Positions 17,483 to 25,799 of a DNA stretch of 45,098 bases are shown here, one piece after another. This DNA comes from Microcaldota archaeon (lineage in GTDB: Archaea > Micrarchaeota > Micrarchaeia > Micrarchaeales > Micrarchaeaceae): contig JAKATK010000012.1 in assembly GCA_021827995.1 (NCBI GenBank), forward strand, positions 1 through 45,098, in the 5' to 3' direction. A program made the position numbers and the translations under genes. The notes under the pieces are model-generated. The model saw only the letters and a list, made by a program, of their open reading frames with translations. It was not told where the DNA came from and made no database searches. The stretch's first letter is position 1. Each line of letters begins with the position of its first letter.

Positions 17483-17498
17483 GTATACTACTGTATAC
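17483..17498 (-). promoter_or_regulatory. paired GTATAC sites before the surface protein gene
   Basis: Two GTATAC hexamers separated by four bases, each itself palindromic, 16-31 bases upstream of the ATG at 17467. A TATA-like ATTAATACAT sits just beyond (about 17503-17512). The position between TATA box and start suggests an operator or initiator element. No regulator is identified. Confidence 0.35.
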
Positions 17499-17528
17499 CT
17501 CGATGTATTAATAGGTTCACGCGGCCGC

Positions 17529-17639
17529 CTATTTTGGAAGCCTCTTTAGCCCAACGTAGCCTACCGGTCCTATGGCGGAATCCCTTGGCGCGGTGAAAAG
17601 GAGCTGCACGTTGCCATCGTTCTGCCGGGCCTTTTGCAT
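17529..17639 (-). CDS. possible 36-residue small protein or gene fragment
   Basis: The short frame starts with ATG 17639 directly after an in-frame stop and codes for a balanced sequence (QNDGNVQLLFTAPRDSAIGP then VGYVGLKRLPK). The amino acid make-up looks protein-like rather than random, but there is no visible promoter or ribosome site. It could be the tail of a decayed gene in the same stretch as the nucleotidyltransferase remnant. I do not recognise it. Confidence 0.2.
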   Translation of the reverse strand: MQKARQNDGNVQLLFTAPRDSAIGPVGYVGLKRLPK

Positions 17640-17642
17640 ATG

Positions 17643-18180
17643 CTACGGCGCTGTAGCCTGCGCGCAGTCTACTCGTCCCTTAGCCTGGCCTAGAGCTCCA
17701 GCCGGTACCGCATCTCCGCGTTGAACAGTCTGATGAGTCTCTCGCTGTCCATGCTCATGCCTCGACCGGCGTCTTCGCTCTTTTATGCGCCCTATCAACC
17801 TGCGCGCCTTGTTCTCCTTGGCCTTTCCTAGCGCTATGTCCGATAATGATGTCAATCTCGTCGCTGCACCGGTAGTCCCTCTGCGGATTGTATCAGTTTG
17901 CCCTGAGGAACGGCACCAAAGAGTAGAATGCAGTGCGCTTGTTGCCGTGAATAGAACGGTGCAACTGTTCAGGTCCACAATCAACTTGGTAGCGTACTCT
18001 ACAGGATCGTCCTGGTGCTGCAACGCATGGACCAGGCATATATGTTGTCGCTTATCGTGAGCCAGTGCTAGCCGATCTGCCCGTTTATCTCTATCATGTT
18101 GCCGTGGGCAGTCTATCCTCTCGCTCCACCATCTAGCATTAATCAATATTAAGACGATTATATTTTGCATGCAGTGCATC
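17643..18180 (-). pseudogene. decayed MNT-type nucleotidyltransferase
   Basis: The 835 bases between the surface protein and thrS hold no intact gene. Minus-strand pieces in three frames line up with an MNT nucleotidyltransferase. VEYATKLIVDLNS (near 18000) is followed by ILLFGAVPQGKLIQSA (near 17930-17890), which resembles the ILLFGSVAKG motif of the intact gene at 22624. Then comes CSDEIDIIIG (near 17865-17835), like the YSDIDVLVV motif. A later frame reads MSMDSERLIRLFNAEMRYRLEL (17759-17691). At least two frameshifts and a stop would be needed to join them. By-eye reconstruction, moderate confidence. Confidence 0.4.
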
Positions 18181-18263
18181 TCATTTGGTTGCACGCGTGA
18201 ACTGGCTGGAATCTGCAATGGAACGCAAATCTACTAACAGGTAAAACTGCGCCGATGCTGCGG

Positions 18264-18273
18264 ATATTTATTA
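18264..18273 (+). promoter_or_regulatory. TATA box of thrS
   Basis: ATATTTATTA, 30-39 bases before the ATG at 18303, flanked by GC-rich sequence. The spacing predicts a very short or absent leader. Confidence 0.5.
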
Positions 18274-18302
18274 TTTGGCTGGCAAAGAGCTGTGCTGGTT
18301 AA

Positions 18303-20000
18303 ATGCGGGTGCTTCAGCTAGATGTCGACAGGATATCTTATCAGTTGATAAAGCCGGAGTCGAGCGTCTACGAGCAGAGCGAGGACAAGAGCGTGTCCAT
18401 CGACGATGCGGTCGCGATGCTGATCAGCATCGAGTCAGGAGACAACGATGACATAGCCGCTAAGGCGGTTGGCGACACCGTCGACTACATGAGGAAGAAC
18501 AAGAGGCGGCGGCTGGTCGTGTACCCGTTCGCGCACCTGAGCAACGACCTGGCGAAGCCTGATGCCGCCATGCGCCTGATAGCGCTCATGGCAGACAAGG
18601 CGCGGGCCAGCGTCGAGGTGAAGAAGGCGCCTTTCGGCTGGAACAAGAAGCTCAGCATCGACATAAAGGGCCATCCCCTAGCGGAGCAGGCCAGGAGCTA
18701 CGGCGACGCTGCGGCCGCGGTCGCGACGAAGAGGATGCACGAACGGCCTAGGGTGAACACTGCGATCGTGAGGAAGAGCGACTGGTCCGGCCTGCCAGAA
18801 AGCGACCACAGGACAATAGGCGAGCGGCTGGACCTGTACAGCTTCCAGGAGGTATCGCCGGCCATGGTCTACTGGCACCCGAACGGCTACGTAATATACA
18901 AGCAGCTTGTTGCGTTCATCAGGGAGAAGGAGGATGCGTACGGATACAGGGAACTCAGCACGCCTGACCTGGCGAACATGGCGCTATGGCACATGAGCGG
19001 CCATGACGAGCACTACCGGGACAACATGTTCCACTTCGAGTCGCAGCTGGGCGAGGTCGGCCTCAAGCCGATGAACTGCCCCTCTTCGATACTCATATAC
19101 AAGTCCAGGAAGTGGAGCTACAGGGAGCTGCCGTTCAGGACCGCGACGTTCGACAAGCTCTTCAGGAGCGAGCTCAGCGGAGTAGCGAGCGGGCTCTTCA
19201 GGGTGAAGGAGCTTACCCAGGACGACGGCCACATATTCGTTAGGGAGGACCAGGTCGAGGCCGAGCTCACCGGCGTCATCAACATGGTGAGGGAGGTCTA
19301 CGGCACCTTCGGCCTCAAGTTCACTGCAAAGCTCTCGACTATGCCGGACGACCACGCCGGCGATGACGTCGTCTGGGAAAAGGCGACCGCACAGCTCAAG
19401 AGCGTCCTGAAGGCGAACGGCATGGAGTACGAGCTAAAGGAGAAGGAGGGCTCGTTCTACGCGCCCAAGATAGACTTCGACGTGTTCGACTCGCAGGGCA
19501 GGGCGTGGCAGTGCGCGACCATACAGCTCGATTACCAGATGCCGCTCAAGTTCGGCATAGAGTACACGGGCGAGGACGGCAAGGCGCATATGCCGGTGAT
19601 AATACACAGGGCGATACTGGGCAGCATGGAGCGCTTCATAGGCGTCATGGTAGAGCATTACCAGGGCAAGTTCCCGGTGTGGCTTGCGCCGGTGCAGGCT
19701 AGGGTCATAACCATATCAGAGCAATCGAGCGACTACGCCAGGGGTGTCTTCGGGAAGCTCAAGGCCGCAGGCATCCGCGCCGAGATCGATGACGGCGACC
19801 GCACCCTCGAGTACAAGGTGCGCGACGCGCAGATGCAGAAGATACCGTACATGATAGTCATAGGCAAGCGCGAGGCGGAGGGCTCGGCTATAACGGTTAG
19901 GGACAGGGACGGGAAGCAGAAGCCCGGCATGAGGCTGGACGATTTCGTACAGGTGCTCAAGGCGCAGATAGAAGCGAGAAGCGGCGAGCTGCTGCAGTGA
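18303..20000 (+). CDS. thrS: threonyl-tRNA synthetase, archaeal type
   Basis: 565 residues. Residues 1-145 form the archaeal editing domain related to D-aminoacyl-tRNA deacylase (YPFAHLS at 74-80, APFGWNKKLSIDIKGHPLAE at 109-128), which removes mischarged serine. The class II core follows, with motif 2 around LFRSELSG...LFRVKE, zinc ligands C259 (MNCP), H310 (DDGH) and H435 (IIHRA), and motif 3 GSMERF (440-445). An anticodon-binding domain covers about 465-560. The protein is slightly shorter than typical archaeal ThrRS but complete. It converges on thrC with 2 bases between stops. Confidence 0.95.
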   Translation: MRVLQLDVDRISYQLIKPESSVYEQSEDKSVSIDDAVAMLISIESGDNDDIAAKAVGDTVDYMRKNKRRRLVVYPFAHLSNDLAKPDAAMRLIALMADKARASVEVKKAPFGWNKKLSIDIKGHPLAEQARSYGDAAAAVATKRMHERPRVNTAIVRKSDWSGLPESDHRTIGERLDLYSFQEVSPAMVYWHPNGYVIYKQLVAFIREKEDAYGYRELSTPDLANMALWHMSGHDEHYRDNMFHFESQLGEVGLKPMNCPSSILIYKSRKWSYRELPFRTATFDKLFRSELSGVASGLFRVKELTQDDGHIFVREDQVEAELTGVINMVREVYGTFGLKFTAKLSTMPDDHAGDDVVWEKATAQLKSVLKANGMEYELKEKEGSFYAPKIDFDVFDSQGRAWQCATIQLDYQMPLKFGIEYTGEDGKAHMPVIIHRAILGSMERFIGVMVEHYQGKFPVWLAPVQARVITISEQSSDYARGVFGKLKAAGIRAEIDDGDRTLEYKVRDAQMQKIPYMIVIGKREAEGSAITVRDRDGKQKPGMRLDDFVQVLKAQIEARSGELLQ

Positions 20001-20002
20001 AG

Positions 20003-21124
20003 CTAGATGTTGGCGCCGCTTATCACTGCGACGGCCCTATCCGACCTTGATAGCCTCATTTTCTTAACGGCCGCGAGCGAGGCCACGCCGCCCAGCTCGG
20101 CCACCAGGCCGTACTCGTTGTAGAATTCGCGCTGCTGCGCCCTCATCTCGGGATCTGTCACGGCGACGGCTGCGCCGTTCGTCCGCCTGATGGCCTCTAG
20201 GGCCTGCGCACCGAACTTCGGCAATCCGACGGCTATGGCATCGGCGCGCGTCCTGGGCCTCACGTACCCGACGTCGGCGGCCCCGGACTTGAATGCAGTG
20301 ACAAGGGAATCGCTGCCGCTCGCCTGCACCGCGACTATCTTTGGCAGCGCGCGAACGCGGCCCAGCATCTTCAGCTCGCAGAGGCCCTTGTATATGCCGC
20401 TTATCAGCGTAGCGTTGCCGACAGGGACTATTATGTGCGTGGCGTTAGGGAGCTGGTTCAGCATCTCGTACGCCATCGTCTTCTGGCCCTCCTTCCTGTA
20501 GCAGTAGTCGCCGGTGAGGAATGCGCGGTGGCCAGCGGCGTACCTCTTCGCAGACTCCTCTGCGGCTGTGAAATCGCCATCGACCATGTGCATCGTCGCG
20601 CTGCCCAACGACTTGATCATGCGCAGCTTGTCTGCGTTGGCCTTCTTGCTCATGAAGATGTGGGCCCTGAGCCCTGCGAGCCTCGAGTAGTATGCGAGCG
20701 AGTACGCCATGTTGCCGGTAGAGGCGCACACGATATCACTGTAGCCGTACTCGAGGGCCTTCGCTATCTCGATCACTGAGCCGCGGTCCTTGAACGACCT
20801 CGTCGGGTTCTGCTGCTCCAGTTTCATGAACAGGTTGGGTCGCGCAGATGCACTCATGAGCTTCGTGCCGCCGACCTCGTAATGGTGGTACTTGCCTGAT
20901 GGGAGCGCTGGTTCAAGGTCCCAGAACGATGTCGACATGCCATCGAAACCGTCACTGGCGCTCCAGTCGTAAACTACCTCGAGGATGCTGCCGCAGGAGC
21001 CGCAGGTCTGGCCGGGGAAATCGCTCCCGTAGCGCTTCCCGCACGTAGGGCATGTTAGACCGTAATCCAAGGGACCACCGGCAGCGATAGATTTGCGCGA
21101 ACGGTATTTATAGAGTTGACGCAT
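20003..21124 (-). CDS. thrC: threonine synthase
   Basis: 373 residues. An N-terminal zinc ribbon (C25, C28, C41, C44) is followed by the PLP-dependent fold type II domain with the PLP lysine K112 in NPTRSFKDRGS, a phosphate-binding loop PVGNATLISGIYKG and a terminal AVISGANI. It converts O-phosphohomoserine to threonine. Start: ATG 21124. However, a TATA-like CTATAAATA lies just inside this start (about 21103-21114), so a TTG at 21070 (LDYGLTCPTCG) may be the true start when transcribed alone. It is 43 bases downstream of the DUF373 gene on the same strand. Confidence 0.92.
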   Translation of the reverse strand: MRQLYKYRSRKSIAAGGPLDYGLTCPTCGKRYGSDFPGQTCGSCGSILEVVYDWSASDGFDGMSTSFWDLEPALPSGKYHHYEVGGTKLMSASARPNLFMKLEQQNPTRSFKDRGSVIEIAKALEYGYSDIVCASTGNMAYSLAYYSRLAGLRAHIFMSKKANADKLRMIKSLGSATMHMVDGDFTAAEESAKRYAAGHRAFLTGDYCYRKEGQKTMAYEMLNQLPNATHIIVPVGNATLISGIYKGLCELKMLGRVRALPKIVAVQASGSDSLVTAFKSGAADVGYVRPRTRADAIAVGLPKFGAQALEAIRRTNGAAVAVTDPEMRAQQREFYNEYGLVAELGGVASLAAVKKMRLSRSDRAVAVISGANI

Positions 21125-21167
21125 GCGGTATGTTTACCGAGTGGAACGCGGTGCGCGTGCCTGCGCG

Positions 21168-22388
21168 TTACCTTATCATTATCCTGTCGGTGACCGTCGA
21201 GATCCTGTCGACGCTATAACTGAGGAGGTTGCCGTACTCGGTCCTGACGAAGATCAGGCCGCGCTTCTTGTCTATGTTCTCGACCTTGCCTATGTATGCG
21301 CCTATCTCGTTTATGACGTGCTTGTCCTTCATGCGCGACAGCGCCATGGCGCGCCTCTTCAGCAGACCGCTCAGAGCAGAGACGCCGTAGCCCGCGGCTA
21401 TAGCGGCCACACTGAAAGCCAGTAGCTGCCAGAAGTATATCTGGCCGAGGAACCACGAGGCAGCGAAGTAGATGAGCGCCAGTGCGACTATCGAATAGCC
21501 GATGTAGACGCCCTGCGCTATCGCCCTGTAGCGCATGCGACTGCTGCGAAGGTCTATCAGCCTGCCAGCGAGGTAGAGCACAAGGCTCATCGGGAATATC
21601 AGTATGAAACCCTCGAGCGCGTACGACGCGAGGTTTAATGGGTTGGACGTTATCGCCTGTGCCGAGAAGTAGTCGCCCGCGGCTATCACTACGCTTATGA
21701 CGAAGAACAGCAGCGCGCTCAGGTAGAAGACGAAGCTCAACCTGTCGACGCTGAAACCGAAGCCCCTGAACGAGTGGAGCAGGCCCTCCTCGAGGCCGAA
21801 GCCCTTGACTATCAGGTACGCGCCTATCAGCGCCGCTGGAAGCTCCCATCCGAAGTTCATGGCGTAGCTGATCGCGAACAGCATCAGTAGAAGCGCAGGT
21901 ATGCCGAATACTATCCTGGCGTAGTGCGGCTCCTTCAGCTTCTCCAGCAGCGTGAAGTAGGTGTTCTCCAGCTTCTCCGCCTGCTTCATCCTGACTATGT
22001 CTACGCTGTTGACCTTTATCCTTGTCTTGAGTATCGGCAGCACCCTAGTGTCGCTGGCGCCGTCAGTCACCAGCAGGCAGGCATCGGCCTTGGACTTGTC
22101 TAGGAGCAGCTCTATCTGTCTGGCCACTTCTGTGTCTGCTATGTAGCCCTCCCTCTCGGCGCCGGTTATCGTGGCCACAATTACATGGTGGCCCGCTGCC
22201 TTGAGCTCGTCGTAGCGCTTCACCGCCTCGAACATCGTATTGGCATCGGTGTCCATCGGGTCGGCGAGGGCCAGCTTTGCCGCTGCCTTCAGCATGTTCT
22301 TCCTGCCGATTACCGGCCCGGTTATCCTGGTCTTCGTGTAGAGGTCGTTGTCTATGTCAACGGCCAGGACGACCAAACGGTCTGACAT
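21168..22388 (-). CDS. DUF373 family membrane protein
   Basis: 406 residues from ATG 22388 (MSDRLVVLAVDIDNDLY). A soluble N-terminal domain of about 150 residues holds the DUF373 hallmarks: AVDIDNDLYTKTRITGP, NTMFEAVKRYDEL, VATITGAER and LLVTDGASD. About six membrane helices follow, then a short C-terminal beta domain (IGKVENIDKKRGLIFVRTEY). The family is archaeal and its function is unknown. An AT-rich TTTAAATCTT box around 22436-22446 suits a promoter with a short leader. The operon probably continues into thrC. Confidence 0.85.
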   Translation of the reverse strand: MSDRLVVLAVDIDNDLYTKTRITGPVIGRKNMLKAAAKLALADPMDTDANTMFEAVKRYDELKAAGHHVIVATITGAEREGYIADTEVARQIELLLDKSKADACLLVTDGASDTRVLPILKTRIKVNSVDIVRMKQAEKLENTYFTLLEKLKEPHYARIVFGIPALLLMLFAISYAMNFGWELPAALIGAYLIVKGFGLEEGLLHSFRGFGFSVDRLSFVFYLSALLFFVISVVIAAGDYFSAQAITSNPLNLASYALEGFILIFPMSLVLYLAGRLIDLRSSRMRYRAIAQGVYIGYSIVALALIYFAASWFLGQIYFWQLLAFSVAAIAAGYGVSALSGLLKRRAMALSRMKDKHVINEIGAYIGKVENIDKKRGLIFVRTEYGNLLSYSVDRISTVTDRIMIR

Positions 22389-22582
22389 CCACAGCACCTC
22401 GCGGCAGCTCGCCGATTGGGTTATTCGCCGTTCTTAAGATTTAAAGCTTTTGATGGCGTTGAACCATTGACGTGAGGCGGACCCAGCAGCCATTGAACAC
22501 GCACAAGAAGCCGGCGCTGCCGGCGTTAAGCAGGCGCATGATGCCAATCCGTCGGTTAGCGCGGTGGTGACTGGACTTCTGG

Positions 22583-22625
22583 ATATATGTATATAAAGTT
22601 ATATATATTATTAGTATACATATAT
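22583..22625 (+). promoter_or_regulatory. palindromic operator over the promoter of the MNT/HEPN pair
   Basis: Perfect 11-base inverted repeat: ATATATGTATA at 22583-22593 and TATACATATAT at 22615-22625, separated by 21 bases that hold the TATA region (GTTATATATATT). The right arm runs into the start codon at 22624. This geometry suits repression by the ribbon-helix-helix-like N-terminus of the first gene product. Autoregulation is inference. Confidence 0.6.
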
Positions 22626-23217
22626 GATTATGAAACGATACAGGCAGATGCTAGTGGACGAGGAGGCACACGCGAGGCTAAACGAGGCCAAGGCCGTACT
22701 CGGTGCGGCCGCCGGCAGGAGGTTCAGCGCTGGCGAGGTAATCGAGGAACTGGTAGGCAGGAAGGTCAGATACCTGAAGCTGCCTGCGGAGGTGCGGCGG
22801 TACATCAACTCATTCGTTAGCATAGCCGCTTCCGACAGGCACGTAGTCGGCATACTGCTCTTCGGTTCAGTTGCAAAGGGCAACTTCGGCAAGTACAGTG
22901 ACATCGACGTGCTAGTAGTGACGGACTCTGGCTATGACGACCTAGACAGGATAGACGCAATGGTAAAGGCTGCGGAAAGCGCAAGGAAGCCTTTGGTTGA
23001 GGGTGGCCTTTTCCTGAACATGATGCCGCTAATCCTGCCGGCTTCGGAGCTCTCGCGCTTCAGGCCAATATACATAGACTTCCTAGAGGATGGTATCGTG
23101 CTTTTTGAGAGGGACGAGGCGCTGACGGGCTTCCTCAACGACGTGAGAAGGAGCGTGGATTTCGAGCGCTTGGTCATCAACAACCAGACGGTGATAAAAT
23201 GGAGGATGCGAGGATAG
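22624..23217 (+). CDS. MNT-type nucleotidyltransferase with RHH-like N-terminus (antitoxin-like)
   Basis: 197 residues; ATG 22624 or ATG 22630. Residues 3-50 resemble a VapB-type ribbon-helix-helix (RYRQMLVDEEAHARLNEAK, then RFSAGEVIEELVGRK). Residues about 60-160 are a minimal nucleotidyltransferase with GSVAKGNFGKYSDIDV (G81-S82, D93, D95), the active-site pattern of the polymerase beta superfamily. In known MNT-HEPN pairs the MNT protein adenylylates and neutralises the HEPN toxin. The next gene overlaps by 19 bases and encodes a HEPN protein, so this is most likely the antitoxin. A fused DNA-binding domain would let it control the palindrome upstream. Confidence 0.8.
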   Translation: MIMKRYRQMLVDEEAHARLNEAKAVLGAAAGRRFSAGEVIEELVGRKVRYLKLPAEVRRYINSFVSIAASDRHVVGILLFGSVAKGNFGKYSDIDVLVVTDSGYDDLDRIDAMVKAAESARKPLVEGGLFLNMMPLILPASELSRFRPIYIDFLEDGIVLFERDEALTGFLNDVRRSVDFERLVINNQTVIKWRMRG

Positions 23218-23630
23218 CCGGCGATGCTATGGGGGGCGCCAGGAGATGGCTTGAGGGCGCCAAGCTTAACGCCGAGGTTGGCAATTACGACTCCGCGCTC
23301 TACAGCCTGGAGATGGCTGTTGAGATATCCTTCAAGGCGGTGCTGCTGGCTATGCACATGGAGGTCCCCAAAACGCACAACGTTGCCGACGTGCTGGCGC
23401 AGGCGATAGGCTCCGACAGGGCCGCATCGGCGGCGCTGGCCGGCAAGATGGATGACATGCGCGACACGTTCAGGTCGCTTCTCGAGCTGCGCGGCATAAG
23501 CAGCTACATGTACGAAACGCGGTACGACATGAAAAGGCTCAAGGGCAAATACGAGGCGTACCTCGGGCCTGCCGAAGACGCCATAAACGCCTGCGGAAGC
23601 GCGGTCAGGCAGATGGCCAAGCACGGATGA
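23199..23630 (+). CDS. HEPN domain protein (toxin-like partner of MNT)
   Basis: 143 residues, all-helical. The HEPN pattern is clear: ARRWLEGAKLNAEVGNYDSAL, then AVEISFKAVLLAMHMEVPKTHNVADVL. The position of the ribonuclease motif R-x4-6-H-x-Y reads R98-GISS-Y103-M-Y105, so the His is Tyr. Either the protein is not an RNase or it belongs to the PF05168-like group that lacks the motif. Y105 would correspond to the tyrosine that MNT partners adenylylate. The ATG lies within the MNT gene, indicating translational coupling. Confidence 0.8.
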   Translation: MEDARIAGDAMGGARRWLEGAKLNAEVGNYDSALYSLEMAVEISFKAVLLAMHMEVPKTHNVADVLAQAIGSDRAASAALAGKMDDMRDTFRSLLELRGISSYMYETRYDMKRLKGKYEAYLGPAEDAINACGSAVRQMAKHG

Positions 23631-23692
23631 TGCAATTGCTTCTTTGCGGAGCGCCGTCTTACCTCAGCAAAACCCGTGGCCCATGCAAAGGG

Positions 23693-23705
23693 TTATAAAT
23701 ATTTT
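23693..23705 (+). promoter_or_regulatory. promoter of the proteasome-exosome superoperon
   Basis: TTATAAATATTTT is a strong archaeal TATA box, 70-82 bases before the psmA ATG at 23775, giving a leader of about 45 bases. GGTGA at 23766-23770 is a ribosome-binding site four bases before the start, which is unusual among the mostly leaderless genes here. Confidence 0.6.
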
Positions 23706-23774
23706 ACAGCCATATACCCAACAGCGTTTCCTGCGACATTCTGAAGAGATGATGCTAGATTTATTGGTGAAATT

Positions 23775-24482
23775 ATGTATCCTAATCCGCAGGCCTACGA
23801 CCGTGGAGTGATGTTCAGCCCGGACGGCAGGCTATTTCAGGTAGAGTATGCCAGGGAAGCGGTCAGGAAGGGCGCCACCTCCATAGGCATAGTGGCGGTT
23901 GATGGCGTGGTCCTTGCCGCGCACAAGAACATAACCGACCCGCTAGCGGTGCCGCAGACGATACAGAAGATATTCAGGATCGACTCTTTCATAGGCGCGA
24001 CATACAGCGGCATGGTATCGGACGGCCTGCACATGGTCAACGCCATGAGGAACAAGACGCAGACCCACAGGATGATATACGACGAGACCGAATCGGTCGA
24101 GATGATAGCTAAGGAGATATCCGAGGAGATGCAGATGGCTACGCAGTACGGCGGCATAAGGCCGTACGCGATATCGCTGCTCATAGGCGGAATAGGCACA
24201 AAGCCGAGCCTCTTCGAGATAGAGCCTGGCGCCTCTTACCTCGGCTACAAGGCCGACGCCATAGGCGCAGGCAAGAAGACAGCGGAGGAGATACTGATAA
24301 AGGAGTACAACGAGAACATGAAGAGCGAGGACGCGATAAACCTGGGCGTCAAGATAATCAGGAAGATAGCCGAAACGCAGGGCGCGAAGCGCGTGTCCGA
24401 GACAGACGTGGACATATCCGTAATAAACGTCGACACCGGTTATAAGATGCTCACGCCAGAAGAGATAGCCAAATACTTGTAG
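23775..24482 (+). CDS. psmA: 20S proteasome alpha subunit
   Basis: 235 residues. The N-terminus has the alpha-type gate and signature: AYDRGVMFSPDGRLFQVEYA. The IGIVAVDGVVLAAHKN strand and DAIGAGKKTAEEIL region match archaeal PsmA along the full length. It forms the outer heptameric rings that gate the 20S core. It is first in a same-strand cluster of eight genes with gaps of under 20 bases, the conserved archaeal link between proteolysis, ribosome maturation and RNA decay. Confidence 0.96.
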   Translation: MYPNPQAYDRGVMFSPDGRLFQVEYAREAVRKGATSIGIVAVDGVVLAAHKNITDPLAVPQTIQKIFRIDSFIGATYSGMVSDGLHMVNAMRNKTQTHRMIYDETESVEMIAKEISEEMQMATQYGGIRPYAISLLIGGIGTKPSLFEIEPGASYLGYKADAIGAGKKTAEEILIKEYNENMKSEDAINLGVKIIRKIAETQGAKRVSETDVDISVINVDTGYKMLTPEEIAKYL

Positions 24483-24490
24483 TGGTGGTA

Positions 24491-25174
24491 ATGCCTTCCA
24501 AAACAGTGATCGCCAAGTACACACATGGTAATGAAACGTTTGAGATTCTTGTTGACGCCGACCTTGCATTCGAGTTCAAAACTGGCAAGAGGAGCGACCC
24601 GCTCACCGTGCTAGAGTCGGAGGACATATTCAAGGACGCGAGGAAGGGGACCAGGCAGAGCGAGGAGAAGATCAAGAAGGCCTTCGGAGTGACCGAGCTG
24701 CGGAAGGTGGCAGAGCTCATACTCAAGAACGGCGACGTGCCGATCACGACTGAGCAGCGCAGCAGGCTCGCCGAGGAGAAGAGGAAGCAAGTGGTCGACA
24801 TAATAGCGAAGAACTCGATAGACCCTAGGACGAACGCGCCGAACCCGCCGCTGAGGATAGAGAACGCGATGCGCGAGGCAAAGGTTTCGATAGACCCGTT
24901 CAAGAACGCAGCGGAGCAGGTCGAGCAGGTCGTTAAAAAGATAAACATGCTGCTGCCGATAAAGTTCACGACGGTAAAGATAGAGGCGACCATACCGGCG
25001 GAGTTCACGAACAGGTGCTACGGCATACTCAAGCAGTTCGGCCTGAAGTCCGAGCAGTGGCTCGCCAACGGTAGCCTGCAGGCCATGCTGGAGTTCCCGG
25101 CAGGCATGCAGAACGACTTCTTCGACCGCATAAATGGAGCTACGCAGGGGAGGGCCAACGTTAGGATACTCTGA
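24491..25174 (+). CDS. sdo1: ribosome maturation protein SBDS (Sdo1)
   Basis: 227 residues from ATG 24491 (MPSKTVIAKYTHGNETFEIL); in-frame 24482 overlaps psmA. Domain I carries the FKTGKRSDPLTVLESEDIFKD region and a KGTRQSEEKIKKAFG loop. Domain II (about 95-160) and the ferredoxin-like domain III (KFTTVKIEATIPAEFTNRCY) follow. Together with EF-2-like GTPases it acts in late large-subunit maturation. The place directly after psmA and before rrp4 is the usual archaeal order. Confidence 0.95.
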   Translation: MPSKTVIAKYTHGNETFEILVDADLAFEFKTGKRSDPLTVLESEDIFKDARKGTRQSEEKIKKAFGVTELRKVAELILKNGDVPITTEQRSRLAEEKRKQVVDIIAKNSIDPRTNAPNPPLRIENAMREAKVSIDPFKNAAEQVEQVVKKINMLLPIKFTTVKIEATIPAEFTNRCYGILKQFGLKSEQWLANGSLQAMLEFPAGMQNDFFDRINGATQGRANVRIL

Positions 25175-25189
25175 TAGGCAGTGGTTTTC

Positions 25190-25795
25190 ATGAGGGAGCT
25201 TGTAACACCGGGTGAGTTGCTCTTTGAGCGGCCGGTGCGCATGGAATACACGTTCATAGACAACAACAGGACATATGCCAAGGTCGTGGGCCTGTTCGAG
25301 AAGGAGCGCGCCACGCTCATACCGCTAGAGGGCATATGGACGCCGAGGATCGACGACACTGTGGTCGGCACCGTAGTCAAGGGCCGCAACAGCGTCTACG
25401 AGATAGACCTGTCGTACTTCAAGAGGAGCATACTCATAGGCGGCATGCACGAGACAGAGCTGACGCCTGGACAGGTGATCCAAGCCCAGATAAAGGATAT
25501 AGAGGACTACAGGACGCTCATACTGTTCAGGCACAGGGTTCTCAGCGGCGGTGTTCTCATCGAGATCAAACCGGCGAAGGTCCCGCGATTGATAGGCAGG
25601 AACAACACGATGGTGAATCAGATATCAGAGCTCACAGGCACGACGATGGTGGTGGGCATGAACGGCGTGGTCTGGCTCAGGGGCGGAGACGTCGGCCTCG
25701 CGACCGAGGCTGTCCTCAAGGTCGAGACCGAGGCGCACATGCAGGGCTTGACCGAGCGGGTAAGGGAGATGTTACAACAGGAAACGAAAAGGTGA
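25190..25795 (+). CDS. rrp4: exosome RNA-binding subunit Rrp4
   Basis: 201 residues from ATG 25190 (MRELVTPGELL); GTG 25181 is possible. An N-terminal beta domain, a central S1 domain (WTPRIDDTVVGTVV to DLSYFKR) and a C-terminal KH domain with PRLIGRNNTMVNQISELTG (the GxxG loop reads GRNN) are visible. It sits on the exosome cap with Csl4 and threads RNA into the ring made by the next two gene products. Confidence 0.95.
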   Translation: MRELVTPGELLFERPVRMEYTFIDNNRTYAKVVGLFEKERATLIPLEGIWTPRIDDTVVGTVVKGRNSVYEIDLSYFKRSILIGGMHETELTPGQVIQAQIKDIEDYRTLILFRHRVLSGGVLIEIKPAKVPRLIGRNNTMVNQISELTGTTMVVGMNGVVWLRGGDVGLATEAVLKVETEAHMQGLTERVREMLQQETKR

Positions 25796-25799
25796 ATAG

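Noticed and set aside
17501-17660. Possible structured RNA downstream of the DUF2341 promoter
   Set aside because: I could not form a tRNA cloverleaf or match SRP or RNase P conserved cores; a short peptide frame fits equally well.
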